Assembly (NCBI GenBank): GCA_948146395.1
Contig: OX411556.1
Coordinates: 5,245,083 to 5,309,082, forward strand
Origin: Fragum whitleyi
Taxonomy: Eukaryota > Mollusca > Bivalvia > Cardiida > Cardiidae
DNA: 64,000 bases
Reading direction: 5' to 3'
Position numbers and translations under genes: made by a program. Of this stretch, positions 1 to 13,200 are shown one piece after another. How positions within the stretch are numbered: position 1 is the first letter of the stretch; every line of letters begins with the position of its first letter. The notes below the pieces were generated by a model, which had not been told where the DNA came from, did not search any database, and worked only from the letters and a program-made list of their open reading frames with translations.

Positions 1-602
1 CATGAAACTTCATCAGAATGTTTGCCAGGTTACCAGGAGGAACTCTTTTGAAAATGGGAAGGATCCATGCCATATCACAGGAAAAGGGGCCTTAATGCCA
101 ATTTTCTTGTTTACACCCTGGAGGCCACTAATATGGCCATATCTTCATGAAACTTGGTCAGAATGTTGATCAGGTCGCAAGAATGAACCCTATTGAATAT
201 GGGAAGGATCCATGCCATATCACTGTAAGGCCACAAATATGGTCCAATCTCCAAGGAACTCGATCAGAATGTTGGCCATTGTCTCGAGGATATACCATTT
301 TGAAAAAGGGAAGGATACATGCAATATTAAGGGAAATGGGGCCTGACAATTTATGTTTACACTCTAGTCTCTAGAGGCCACAAATTTGGTTCAATAGTCA
401 TGAAACTTGCGCAGAATGTTGGCCAGGTCACATGAAACTGGTTTAGAAAAGGCTAGAAACTTATGCAGAGATCATAGGAATAGAATAATGTCTTTCTTTT
501 AATAATCTAATGGTCATTTAATGATCTTTAAAGCATTTAATTTTGCTAAGGGAGGATCAGAGACGAAGGTGAGCGATATAGGACCATCATGGTCCTCTTG
601 TT
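1..602 (+). mobile_element. Helentron-like repeat, family A copy 1 (5' end outside window)
   Basis: It has internal tandem units (CATGAAACTTGGTCAGAATG ... GGAAGGATCCATGCCATATC) and the family 3' end: GGTGAGCGATATAGGACC, loop, GGTCC, CTCTTGTT. The terminal hairpin is AGGACC-ATCAT-GGTCCT. Confidence 0.7.
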
Positions 603-1025
603 TTTGAATGGTTTGAGTGAGTGTTTAGAATGAATGAATAGGGCGCTGACGCCGCTGAGTGAGCTATTTATAATGGTTTCGAATGACGGTCAATTTCACA
701 ATGTTCTTAACTGTATTTATCCTATAATAAGAGTGCCTTCTATAATAGCAACACCTTCTACACTATTTACTAAGATTTTAATGGATTTAAAGATTTCTTC
801 TCTTCTCTTTTATTTAAAAGACTGTTAAACAGAGTAAATAAACCTCCAATTTGTGATGAAATCGGCAATAAGTCAATCAAATAATTGATAACGTCCAAAG
901 AAGGGGATGGGGTTACACAAGGGCATAGGGCTCTATTAGAACTTTTACGGTATTTGTAGCCTCTAATTGATGCCCACCCCCCCTTGTGGTAGAAATGGCA
1001 TCAGATTCTAGTAGCGCCCAAGGCG

Positions 1026-1097
1026 ATGGCTCAGCACAAAATAGTTGTAACTCCCTATATGTTTATAGGGAGTTTCAATTATTTCGGGCTGAGCCAT
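1026..1097. repeat. Foldback element P (72 bp), copy 1
   Basis: ATGGCTCAGCACAAAATAGT...ACTCCCTATATGTTTATAGGGAGT...GGGCTGAGCCAT forms one long near-palindrome with a short loop. Confidence 0.75.
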
Positions 1098-1194
1098 TGA
1101 TTAGAGTTCAACTAGTGGTATTTAGGCATATATTCTCCATTTTACAAGTGATAACTCAAACAGTGTAAACAACTTTTGTTAATCCTATTTTCAG

Positions 1195-1266
1195 TACTGG
1201 AACCTAAACAGAACTGTACAAAAGATGACGGAGTATGCTTTAGAGACAGCTAATATCATAGATATG
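1195..1266 (+). CDS. ADAM exon a: reprolysin domain, early helix
   Basis: The exon follows an acceptor (ttttcag) and ends at gtaagt. Its 24 codons include the stretch ALETANIIDM, which matches the conserved helix (ALEIAN-VD-like) near the start of ADAM metalloprotease domains. It begins and ends in phase 0. No earlier ADAM exon is visible in the first 1.2 kb. Confidence 0.88.
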
Positions 1267-4200
1267 GTAAGTTCTTTCTTTCTTTTTGATGGTTAATCAA
1301 GAAAAAAAGTAGATTATCTCTTGTGATTTCACTACAAAAACAGTGAAATAATTATGAAATTATTCCCTGCTTTTCTTTATTTCTGACATTATCTGAGTGT
1401 AGCCAATAAGACAAATCCTAATGACGCAATGATGTTGTTACCCTAGTAATCGTGTACATGCAAATTGACCCAAAAATTTCACATTTTGTCGCATTTTCTA
1501 ATTAAAGAATTGAAATAATCGTTTGTTTTTCAAATAAGAATGGTTTGTATTTGTAAACAACAAAAGTTATAATTTCACTCATGCCTCAGCCACTCTTGAA
1601 AACATAGCTTTTGTTGTTCACTCAATGAAACATTATTCAATCTTACACTGTAATAAATAATTATCCTCATTTCATAATGTTTTTTGAGCTTGAAGTTTTA
1701 TGGTGGTTCTTCACACAAAAAAGTTGTAACTGCTTAAAAATTCTATAATACTTAATAAACTTTAGATACGATCAGAGTTATTTTAAAGTGAAAAAATGTA
1801 ACACTGAAAAAACAAAGGTTGAAAAAAACACAATATTTTAATGGCAAACAGGATATTATTAGAATATTTACGGTTAAACACAATCTATGTTTCAAATATA
1901 TGTCGAGCAGATCCAAATCATGCAAGTGTTTAGCTCCACTGGCTGAAAGCCACTGGGGCTATTGTCATGGTGTGTTGTCCGTCGTGCGTGCGTGCGTCCG
2001 GTCGTAAACTTTTTCTTTAAAAATCTTCTCCTCAGAAACTACTGGATGAATTTCAACCAAACTTCACAGGAATGATCCTTGGATGACCCTCTTTCAAAAT
2101 TGTTCAAGAAATTTTGATCCAATGAAAAACATGGATTTAATGGGAGTGGCTAATTTCCAAATATGGTAAAAAGTGAGTTTTCTCAGATTCTAATCAACGG
2201 ATACCAATTAAATTTTTTAGGTCAATTCTCTATATGTTATTTAGTGGAAACTTTAAAAATCATTTTCTCAGAATGTAACTGATGGATATCAACCAAATTT
2301 CACTGGAATTATCCTTGAGTGACCCTTTGTCAGTCTACAAAAAATCATTGTGATCGGATGAAAAATATGCATTTTATGGGCAGAGGTCTTTTCTCTTTAT
2401 GTTATATAGTGGAAAATTCGAAAATCATTTTCTCAGAATCTAATTTTTGGATATCAACCAAATTTCACTGGAATGATCCTTGAGTGACCCTTTATCAGTG
2501 TACCAAAAATAATTTTGATTGGATGAAAAATATGTATTTTATGGTTTTATGGGCGGAGGTCATTTCTCAATATGTTAAATAGTGATAACTGTGAAAAGCA
2601 TTTTCTCAGAATGTAATTGATGGATATCAATCAAATATTTTTGGTATGATCTTTGGGTGACCCATTATCATGCAGCCAAAAACTATTTTGATTTGATGAA
2701 AAATATGTATTTTATGGGCGGAGGTCATTTCTCTATTTGTTATATAGTTGAAACTTTGAAAATCATTTTCAACATCAGTAGAACCCCAAATATCTAAAAA
2801 TCTAGTCAAAACTATTATTTGTTTCTACCATAATTTCAAGCCTGTGGAGAGACACAAGCCATTCATGGCTTTCTAGTTAAAATATGTACCTGCAGACTCC
2901 AAAACTCTTAACCCTTGTCATGCTGAATAATTTTGACTTAAAATTGTCATCAAAATCAAAGGGCAAAAAGCACTGAAAGTACCAACTGTAGGTCAATTTT
3001 TATTTGAAAAACTAAATCTATTGACAATTCTGGTTTGAAAGTAAGAAACAGATGGAGTAGACTAACATCAGACTGGACATATGTGTAGGCTGATGTTTGC
3101 CTATAGCTCCTACCAAAGCAGGAATATTCCGGGTTCCGCATGACAAGGTTTAAGTCTGATAATGATACTCTGTGTCATTCTATGTTTACTAAAATTCTAT
3201 TTCGTTCTGTTCTGTTAATATGCATATTTCCATTTATATGAACACTTAAATTTTCATCCAGTAACTTAGTTTCAAGATAATGGAGTTACAAATGTTTATT
3301 TTCCCTGATATACAGGGAAAAATGGAAGATAAAATATAAAATTATAGTTATTTTATGGCGTTATATTTATGATATATATAAAATAAGGTTCCACTTTTTT
3401 CTCAGGAAGAAAAAAACTCTTTTCAATGTTTATTGCTATATTCAGAATTGTCCTGTCTTGACAGTAGATATTTAGACAAAACTCAAAATTATGTGCAGTC
3501 TAATCTTATTCTCAATGGTTGTAAATGAATTCAAGTGTTTAGCTCACCTGAGCACAGCATGCTCAAGGGTAGCTTTTGGCATTGAATGTCCTTCATGGGT
3601 TGTCCTTTGCCAGACCTCAACAATCTAAACATTCAGACTCTAGAGACCACCAAAAAGGCACAATCTTCAAGAAACTTGTCAAGATATTTTTCTCAGGTCA
3701 CAAAAATAAAATCAATTGGTATCCATCTGATATCAAAGGAAATGGGGCCTTAATGATAATTAAGATTATTTGCACTCTGACAGGAGCCACGAAACAGACA
3801 GAATATCTGGCTAGTCATAAGGACGAACCCTATTGACAATAGTTGTGGCCAATGTTGGGATTATTTATAAAACTATAATGAAAATACAATTATGACTTTA
3901 CCTGAAAAATTAGCCTTTGATGGTCATGAATTGAGTCGAATTTAAAGATGAAGGTGTGTTATATAGGACCATGATGTTAACTCTTCTTGTTGAAAGAATT
4001 ATTGACCCATTATTAGTGCATCCAGTGCCTTAAGTTCTTTGAAAATAACAGACAGTTAAGGTAGTGGAACTGTAACAGTTCAGCAACATGTCTAATATCT
4101 GATCTATCACAATGTTGACCGAGGTTTCCTAATGAAGATCTTCATTATTCCCGAAACGTTGCGGAACTATTACTGGTCTTTAACCTTAAGATAAAGATTA

Positions 4201-7200
4201 GCATGCATAGAATATGCAGACTTATCATAGCCTTCTTTGTCACTTTAAAATAAATGATAAAGGAAAAAAAACTTGAACAAGTGGTAAAAATTTAAAAAAA
4301 AAAATAAAAAAATAATTAGACAAAATTTGAATTCAGCAGAAACAGGGTAAGTTTGAATTTCAGCACCTAAAAAGTAAAAGATTGAAAACAGTTTAAGTTA
4401 AAGGTCAGCTATGTAATATCAAGACTAATGGATATATAAATCTTATTTCATATCACATAACCAGAATTATTGAGCTTGAAGCATTAAATAAATGGGATAT
4501 TATTGCTTGTTTGAGGTTGTGGAACCGTAATAGTTACGCAACATTTTGGAGCTCGTGACCTTTCACCATGTTGACCGAGGTTTTCTTATGAAATCTTCAG
4601 GAAACCTCCGCCAAACCTGTTAACCCTTGTCATGCTGAGCCCGGAATATTCCTGCCTTGGCAGGAGTTATAGACAAACATCAGCCTGCACAAATGTGCAG
4701 TCTGATCTTTGTCTATACCTCTTCTTTTCCTTTTTTGAAACCAGAAAAGCTTTAAAATTTCAATTTCAAAATGAATACAAGCTCACATATAGTGCATCCA
4801 GTGCTTTTAGCCCTTTGAATTTCAAGCAGTTTTACCAAGGTTTTAATTCAGCATGACAAGGGTTAAAGTTCATTACTTCAGTTACTGCAGCTTATTTATG
4901 ACATGTTGCTGTCACCCTGAAGGTAATTTAAAATCAGTAAGATTTGAACTGGATCCCCTGAGAAAATTTCTGGGACTGCGCTTGAAATTAAGATGTAACA
5001 CTATACCTCATTTTGAATTGCTTGTACAGTAAAACTTGTTTTAAACAACCACTAATGGGACAACCAAAAAGTGGTTGTTAAAGAGAATGGCCACTAAATA
5101 CACATTTTGTTTACAAAAAAGATATGTCTTTTTGATGGAATTACTCATATGATTGAGAAATTCTTAATAATCCTACATGTATGTTGTTTAAAACTCAAAA
5201 GAACCATCTCATTGAGAAAATTCTGGTGAGTTTTAACAACATAGGCTTGATTTTCAATAATATTAAGACAAACAATACCAACTTTTTAGGATATTTTGAT
5301 ATAAAGGAGAAGATATTGAAAATGATTGCTTAATGAAAAAAGTCACTGAATAGACATGTCTGCTTGGACAAGATTTACTGTACCAACATACTTCTATATA
5401 CCTGCTGATGTTTTCCCCTGAAATTCAGTTTATGAACATATCCCTTTGCTGTTTAATCCCTGCTTTTTACGTGCCTGTGATTTTATGATTGAGAAAACAT
5501 TGTGAAAAAATAAGAAATTGCTTCTGACAAGCAATTTCTTCTTTTTCCACACCATTTTCTACCTTACAGAATGGTTATTTTTCAAATTTAATCCACTTTA
5601 AATTATGTTTGCAAAACCTTTGAATTTGGACAGGTCCAAAATTTTGTAAACAGGAAAGGGATAGTAACTCATAAAAGACATGTTTTACTTTCATTTACAG
5701 TATTACAGAGAAATAAACATCCGTATTTCCCTCACTTATATTGAGTTATGGAATATGAGAAACAGGATGGCTGTCACTCGTAGATTACGAGAGACGCTTG
5801 AGAATTTTATGAAATATCAACAACGGTTCATGAGGGATGTAGATCGACATACGGTTCACCTTCTTACGTAAGTAGTCAAATTCAGGTATATCATGCAATT
5901 CTCGGAGGACCCTATAATGTGTATTGTTATACGGTATATCCTGATGTTAATGAAGAGATGAAGAGAGAATTTTGTTGATTTCATTGAGGTATGAAAAGCG
6001 GATTCATACATGAGTGTGATAAGATTATTAAAAGGCTGGAAGAAATGATAATACCTGTACTGTTAGTGCATGTCCTGCGCAATAAAACCCTTGGCAAATT
6101 TGGTTAAATTCTGAGTGCCAAAGGACTGGATGAGCTAAATGTAAATCAGTTTTTTTCTTAAAAATAACATAGTACTATTTTGACCCTATGAGGAAAACAG
6201 ATGGTATAGACAAAGTTAAGAATGCATTTGTATGCATGCTGATTGTTGTCTATATTTCCAGGTTCAGCATGACAAAGGTTAAATATTGTAAAGAAATATT
6301 TGTTAGTTGCTGACCAATATTTTTATGAATTTTTCCCTTGTCAATCTGATAAAAAACCTGAGCAAATATAATAATACTATAATAAGAGAACTGAAAGCAC
6401 TGTAAACTAATTGTGAGCCACAAGTATTTATTTTGATAATACTTTCATGAAATTTTCTGGTTTAAAAAGAAAAACATCAGGTGCTTCACACTAAGATCAG
6501 ATTGCACATATGTGAAGGCTGATCTTTGTCTATACCTCCTGCCGAAGCTGGAATATTCCAGGTTCAGCACCTCAAGGGTTAACTTACTCACCCCAGTTTA
6601 AAGCTGCAAACACTAACTTCTATAAACTTGTAAGCTATAAAAACTGTTTTAATGTTGCTATACTATGTTGAGTCTGTGATCTGATGGCTTTAGGATCAAA
6701 AGATCTGGAGAACAAATCTCTACCAGTCTGTGAAAATATTTCTGAACAAAATTTTAACTCCTTGTTACCAATCTCTACCAAGGTATATAAATGAATATCT
6801 TGTAGAATGTAAGTCTTAAGTGCTGTGGCTGCAAAAGTACGCCTTGTGTAGGTATATACAGCCAACTTGAAATTCGATAATCAGGGGGTGAATTTTTAGT
6901 CGGTTAGATATGCCTGGCATAAAACCAGACTATAAACCCAACTTTAACTTTTACTCAGTTTATGAACTGTTTACTCGCTTTTTTCGGTTTCAGGCGTATG
7001 AAATTTGAAGACAACAGTGTGGGTATGGCTATACCAGATTCAGTCTGCACAGGTCGAGCTGCAGGAGTCAGCCAGGTAAGTGGGTAATAGTCAGATCAAA
7101 AGCTTGTAGTGTGGTCTAATTGGGGAAAAAAGTCATGCATCACATCAGGGTCATTTGAATTGGTGCTGTTGGCTGTGTAAGCTTAAGCCTTGGTGTGACA

Positions 7201-10200
7201 AACTTTAACCTTGGTCATAGATTTATTAAAGATATCTTCATGAAACTTGACATGTGTATTCAGCACCACACAAGCTTTCCAGACTGTCAAGACTGTGAAA
7301 GCATTTTTGTTAGAGTTTTACCTGCTTTCGACTTGGATTCTCTTCCTTAACCAGCACCTGCAGCAAAATGGAAATCAGGTGATAAAGACTAAGATCAGGC
7401 TACACATTGTTGTATCAGTGCAAAACAGTTGTAACTCCCTGTATGCCAATAGGGAGTTATAACTGTTTTACGCTGAGCCATCCATATGTGCAGGCTGATC
7501 TTTGCCATTACTCATACCTAATTAGGAATATCCTGGGTTCAGCATGACAAAAGTTAAGATTACATTTCTGAAAGTATAACAGAATTACAAATGTAAGTGT
7601 TGCTAAAAATTTAATCAAAAGGCTTTTATCATCGGAAATAATGATTTTTTGTCAAAATAAATGCAAAAATGTTGTAGGTTTCTTCATAAAAATAAATAAC
7701 TACAACAGTGTTACACTGAGCCCTGAAATTATTATTTGGTTTTGAATATTTGGTTATGGGTGTAATTTGATTTAGAAGATTGTGAAATGATTATGGAGAT
7801 AAGATTTTGGCCTCCCTCGAGATATCTGTTCTTTCTCAAATTGTCTTTATAGCCAATTGCCTTGGATGTTAAATTTTCCCTTTTCTACAAGAAGCATTGT
7901 CCTCGGGTTAATAGAAGCTTATATTTTTTTTTTTTCAGAAATATATAATACGTACTAAGGGTATTGTATGAAAAAAATATATAACGAGGTTGGGAGAATT
8001 AATAAGTGTAGAGGCTCTGCCGAGACAATTATCAATTTTCACAACCAAGTTAGATATTTTTTTCATGCAATACACTAAGTACATATTATATCTATCTAAT
8101 AACATTCATTTGTCTTGATTTCGTTGATGTTTCTTACTGAAATGCAAGTTTCTAAATATAACCACATTATATCATTGTTCTAGAAATAACTATGTGATAT
8201 CATGAAAAATATCATACAGGATGTTATCGCACAGGTATTTGTATAGTTATACGATAAAACAATCAATGGCATTAGTTACCCTGAATTTTGTGTTATGGGT
8301 CACAAATTGATGGATGGAAAATAATCATTGAAGTATCAGCAAGTTCATGTTAGTCTCAACTCTGTTCTAATTATCCAAGAAAAAGTAAACATATAGAGCA
8401 CAGAAATTTGATTCAAAATGAAGCCTTTGGATAACAGACATACACCCTTTTATAAGAATAATTATGGTAAATGAAAAAAAAATTGACAAGTCATGGATAA
8501 AAGAACCATCGGCAGTGCTGGATGCATAGGGGGTTCTACTGCTGTTAACGCTGTATATTTGCAGTAAACAAATCTATGGCAGACAGTATAGACTAAGATC
8601 TGCCTGCACAATTGTTGGCATGATGATAGAATTTATCAATGCACATCAGTATTAACAAGGTCAAGTTCATGAGACAAGATCAAGGTCAAAGTTTGACACT
8701 ATTTTAAAGGCATTGTGTTTCACAAACATGTACATCTTGTTTGTATTTTACAGAGTCCAAGCTACCTAGAACCACAGAAAGTGGCCACTGTGTTGGCTCA
8801 TATGATTGGACATAACCTGGGGATCAATCATGATGAGGATGGTAAGTGGTTATGCAAAATTAACCCTTGTCTTGATGAATAAAAACCTTGGCAAAAATTG
8901 TGGTAAAATCAAAGTGCTGAAAGGCTTTGGATATAATCATTGTCAGAGCTACAGATAGAGGGAGTATTTTCGATTTCAAATCCAATTATTACAACAATGC
9001 CTGCTAAAATCCTATATATTGGATAATCAAGACGATTCAAATGAGTACCGACATTATAGGGTCTAAATAAGAAACAAGGATTTGAGACTGGAAATGCCCC
9101 ATCTTATCAGATTTTGTATCTCTGCTCATTGTAAGTTAGGATCGAATATGAAAATATATCTTTTAAGCTATTTTAGATTTAAAAAAGGAAAAACAGGTGG
9201 TATTCACAAAGATCAAACTGCACAATTGTGCAGGTTGATCTTTCTCTTCACCTATGTCAAAGTAGGGATAAACTGAGTTCAGCTTGACAAGGGTAAAGTA
9301 GTGAATAATAAATACTCTTAGAAATGTCTGCCTTATATGGGAGCACCCTCCCTAGTACAAGTAGTAGCTCCCCCCTACACTCTTTGCTAAGTCACTAATT
9401 TGAGATATATTTCCTCTAAATAATCATTTGAATGATTGTTAACTTTATGTTAAGTGAATATAAATGGCAAATTAAAGGGGGGTAGAAAAACAACATCATT
9501 TTGATAGATTATATTGATGGCTCATAGGGAAACAGCTGTAACTGCCTATATGTTGATTGGCAGTTATAAATGTCTGCATTGAGCCATCAATATGCTTTAG
9601 GAAATTGGTAATAGATGAATATCCCTTTCCATATTTCGTATAGCTCCAAAGATGGTTTCTTAGGAGAAAAATGATGGATTTCTCCTAATAAACCTCTTTG
9701 GAGCTATAATACAATTGATTTATACTTCTTATAATATTCTTTTAAATTCAATTAATAATCTTTTGGTCAATAATATTTTCTGTATATGGAGAATTCATAA
9801 TGATGTAGTTATAGTCACATTACTGGTTTGCTTACTTTAGTTCCTATAACCCATCAAGACTTTTAGAAACTAATTAATTTATGTCTTAACATGAATATGA
9901 TTGTACTCTCATTAGTTCATATGTACTTACCTAACTAACTTAACAATGGTTCTATGCATGCAGCTAAGTGGAGGAATTCCTACCATATAGGTATATTAAC
10001 ATAGTATACTATTGATGTTGTGGTGAAAATATATTGTCTTCTTTTATGTGTTGTATGTGTTTTCAGTATCGATATTTTAGCTTTGTTAATAGAATAGATT
10101 CAACAGGAGATAAAAGATAAAATGGCAACTCTCCTCTTGAAATCTCTGACATTCTACTTTGTTTTTAAGTGACCATACTACAATCATTATTTTTGACAAT

Positions 10201-13200
10201 AGTAGTCAATCAATAGATTTAATGTCTTACACTAGGCCTTTTAAATTGGTCCATATTACATATTTTGAAAGGAAATAATAACATGGCAAAGGAATTGTTT
10301 TGAAATTAATAGTTCATTTTGTTGCCATTTTAAAGGCTATGCGTTTATCATACTTGATGATGGAAATAATTTGTTACCTTTGACAAATTGGCAGTGATAA
10401 GCTTCATTGATTTTATGATGTGATTAATATCCCCTTATAGCCATTACTTTGTATCTGATACTAAGAAATCTGAAATTAGCTTGCCAATGCTTCACATTTA
10501 TTAGAATCTATGCATTCATTCAAGTTAAATCAAGCCTACATACTCGTGAATAGAAGTGGAAAACTATGGAAAGACAAAAGCATCAACTTTTTTGTTCTAC
10601 AAAAATTTTAGTATGTTTTTTTGTACACACAATCCCAACTCAATCCTTCCCTTTTGAAGAATCACAAAACAGGGGTCATAAATTTAGTAAATTTTGTGGT
10701 AAATGAAAAAAGAAATTGCATATTACATGATATTAAACATTTCACTTGTAGTTTTCCACCGTAAACACAGACTTTTCTCTTTCTTCATTTTTCAATTTTG
10801 TATATAATGCTCATTTATGTAGATCTGTATAAAAATCATGTTGTCTGATGAAGGTTTGAAGGTATTTACCAATGTCATGACACTACTCATTAAAGGTCAA
10901 AGAAATGAGTTAATGATGGAATGCTCTCATAGGGTCATTGAATAGTGTTAATGATGAGATGTCATGAAGACTTCCCTATTGATTGGTGCTCTAATGGATC
11001 TGTTAAACTAGGAGTTTAGATCAGGACAAATCAATATGGAGGCAGACCTACTGTCTACTGCTTACCCTTATGGACATTAATTCTTGGAATGCTGATGATT
11101 ATGCAAGATAGCTCTGAATTAATGAAATAATGATGACTTGGGTTTGGTATTTATAAAGTGTTCAGTTTGTGTTCTTAGATCTTGCATGGATCTCTGATTA
11201 AGACTTGCCCTGTATTCAGAATATAAAAAATGTTAGTAAACTTTTATAAATGGAACCCTGCTTTGCAAACATGTTCATAATAAATGCAGGGCATAACACA
11301 TGATCCAATAGAGAAATCAAAGGTCATGGATGCGAATCTTAGCCCTGTGACTTGTCATCTTGACTTTTCTGTTGGCAATTAAAGAGCCCCCATCTAGTAT
11401 TTGTAATACTTGCCTTGGAAGCATAAGAACAAATGAACTTCTTTATCTATTCAAACAAATTAAGTGGTGAACTATGATACCAACCAGAAAATTATATCAT
11501 GTTCACTATCAAACTATAAACCTTTTCCTTTTAGAAGACAGCACTAAAGATATTTTTTTATGCTTTTTTTTGCTTTTTCGAAAAAGATTTTGAATGTACT
11601 ATCCAGCACCCAAGAGCTGAATTTATTAGGCCCACTATTATTATTTCATGAATTATTTTGGTCATGAAATACAATTAGTAACATCTTGAAATTGACTCTC
11701 AATCTGATCAAAAGCATACTCGGTCGCTCACTTAAGCCTCCATTCATTCAATCCAAATACTCACTCAAACCCTTGAAAGGTTTCCAATATCACTAAAAAT
11801 ACAAGATCAGTAGCTAAGTTCAAATAAAAATTGCTAGAATAAATTCATGATATCATTGAATTTATTTTTTGATGCATGTTATTGTTTCTTAAAGACATAA
11901 AATAAATTTATAGAACTTTTGAGCATATGGATTAAAGGGAGGTAATAAATATAGCATATTTTGTTCATCTTGAACAAAATAAGCAATGTTGGATTACCTT
12001 CCCTTAAAATTTCACTCAAAACTCGCTCCACACACTCATTCGATTTCATTCCAAAATCTTTCCAATATCATATATCTCGTCAATTTCACAATTCAATTAA
12101 CTGTATTTGTTATATTCTTCAGGTGGTTGCCAGTGTGAGGATGAATTTGGATGCATCATGTCAACTGGAGTCCTGTAAGTCTTTTAACCCTTTCCTGTTT
12201 TACAAAATTTTGGACCTGTCCAAATTCAAAGGTTTTGCAGACGAAAATTTAAAGTGGATTTAATTTGAAAAATAATCATTCAGTAGGGTAGAAAATAGTG
12301 TGGAAAAAGAAGAAATTGCTTGTCAGAAGCAATTTCTTCTTTTTTCACAATGTTTTCTCAATCATAAAATCACAGGCACGTAAAATGCAGGGATTAAACA
12401 GCAAAGGGTTAAAACAATCAACCTTTCATACCTTAAGCCACTGTTATGGGACTCTAAAGGATTTTTAAGGTTGCTTTCATGACTAGGGTCAAGCCAGTTT
12501 TGTTTTTAAGAAGTAGATACACTGCTTGTGAAATAGGAATTCTAGGAAATGATAACATATTAATGAAAACCTTTAAAAATACCTTCATTTATCAGAGTTC
12601 TAAGTTGATAATTATTTTTATTGGTTAAGTATTCAATTTTGTTTGATTAGTATCCAGTGAGCCAAAACTGAATGTAAAGAATAAATGCTTAAACTTGTTC
12701 AATTCTGAATATACATCAGAATTTTTTTTATAGTAAGTCTTAGACTGGAGTTTTAACCTTCAAGTGCTTTCAGTTATTTCACCTTTGCTGTTATCAATCA
12801 CGACAAAGGTTAATTGTTCAAACAAAATTTTGACGTACTATAGGTTCTATAAGTTTATTATTTATCAGTCTTTTGATTTTCTTCCATAATTAAGGAAATT
12901 TCTTATTAAAAATTACTTAAACCTTGTCATGCTGAACCCGGAATATTCCTGCTTAGGCAGGAGCTATAGACAAACATCAGCCTGCACATATGTGCAGCCT
13001 GATGTTAGTCTACACCACCTGTTTCTCACTTTCGGACCAGAATTGTCAATAGATTTAGTTTTTCAAATAAAAATTGACCTACAGTTTGGACTTTCAGTGC
13101 TTTTTGCCCTTTGATTTTGATGAAAATTTTTAGCTAAAATCTATTCAGCATGACAAGGGTTAATAAACTTGATATTTATTTTAACTTGCGTCCTACTGCA

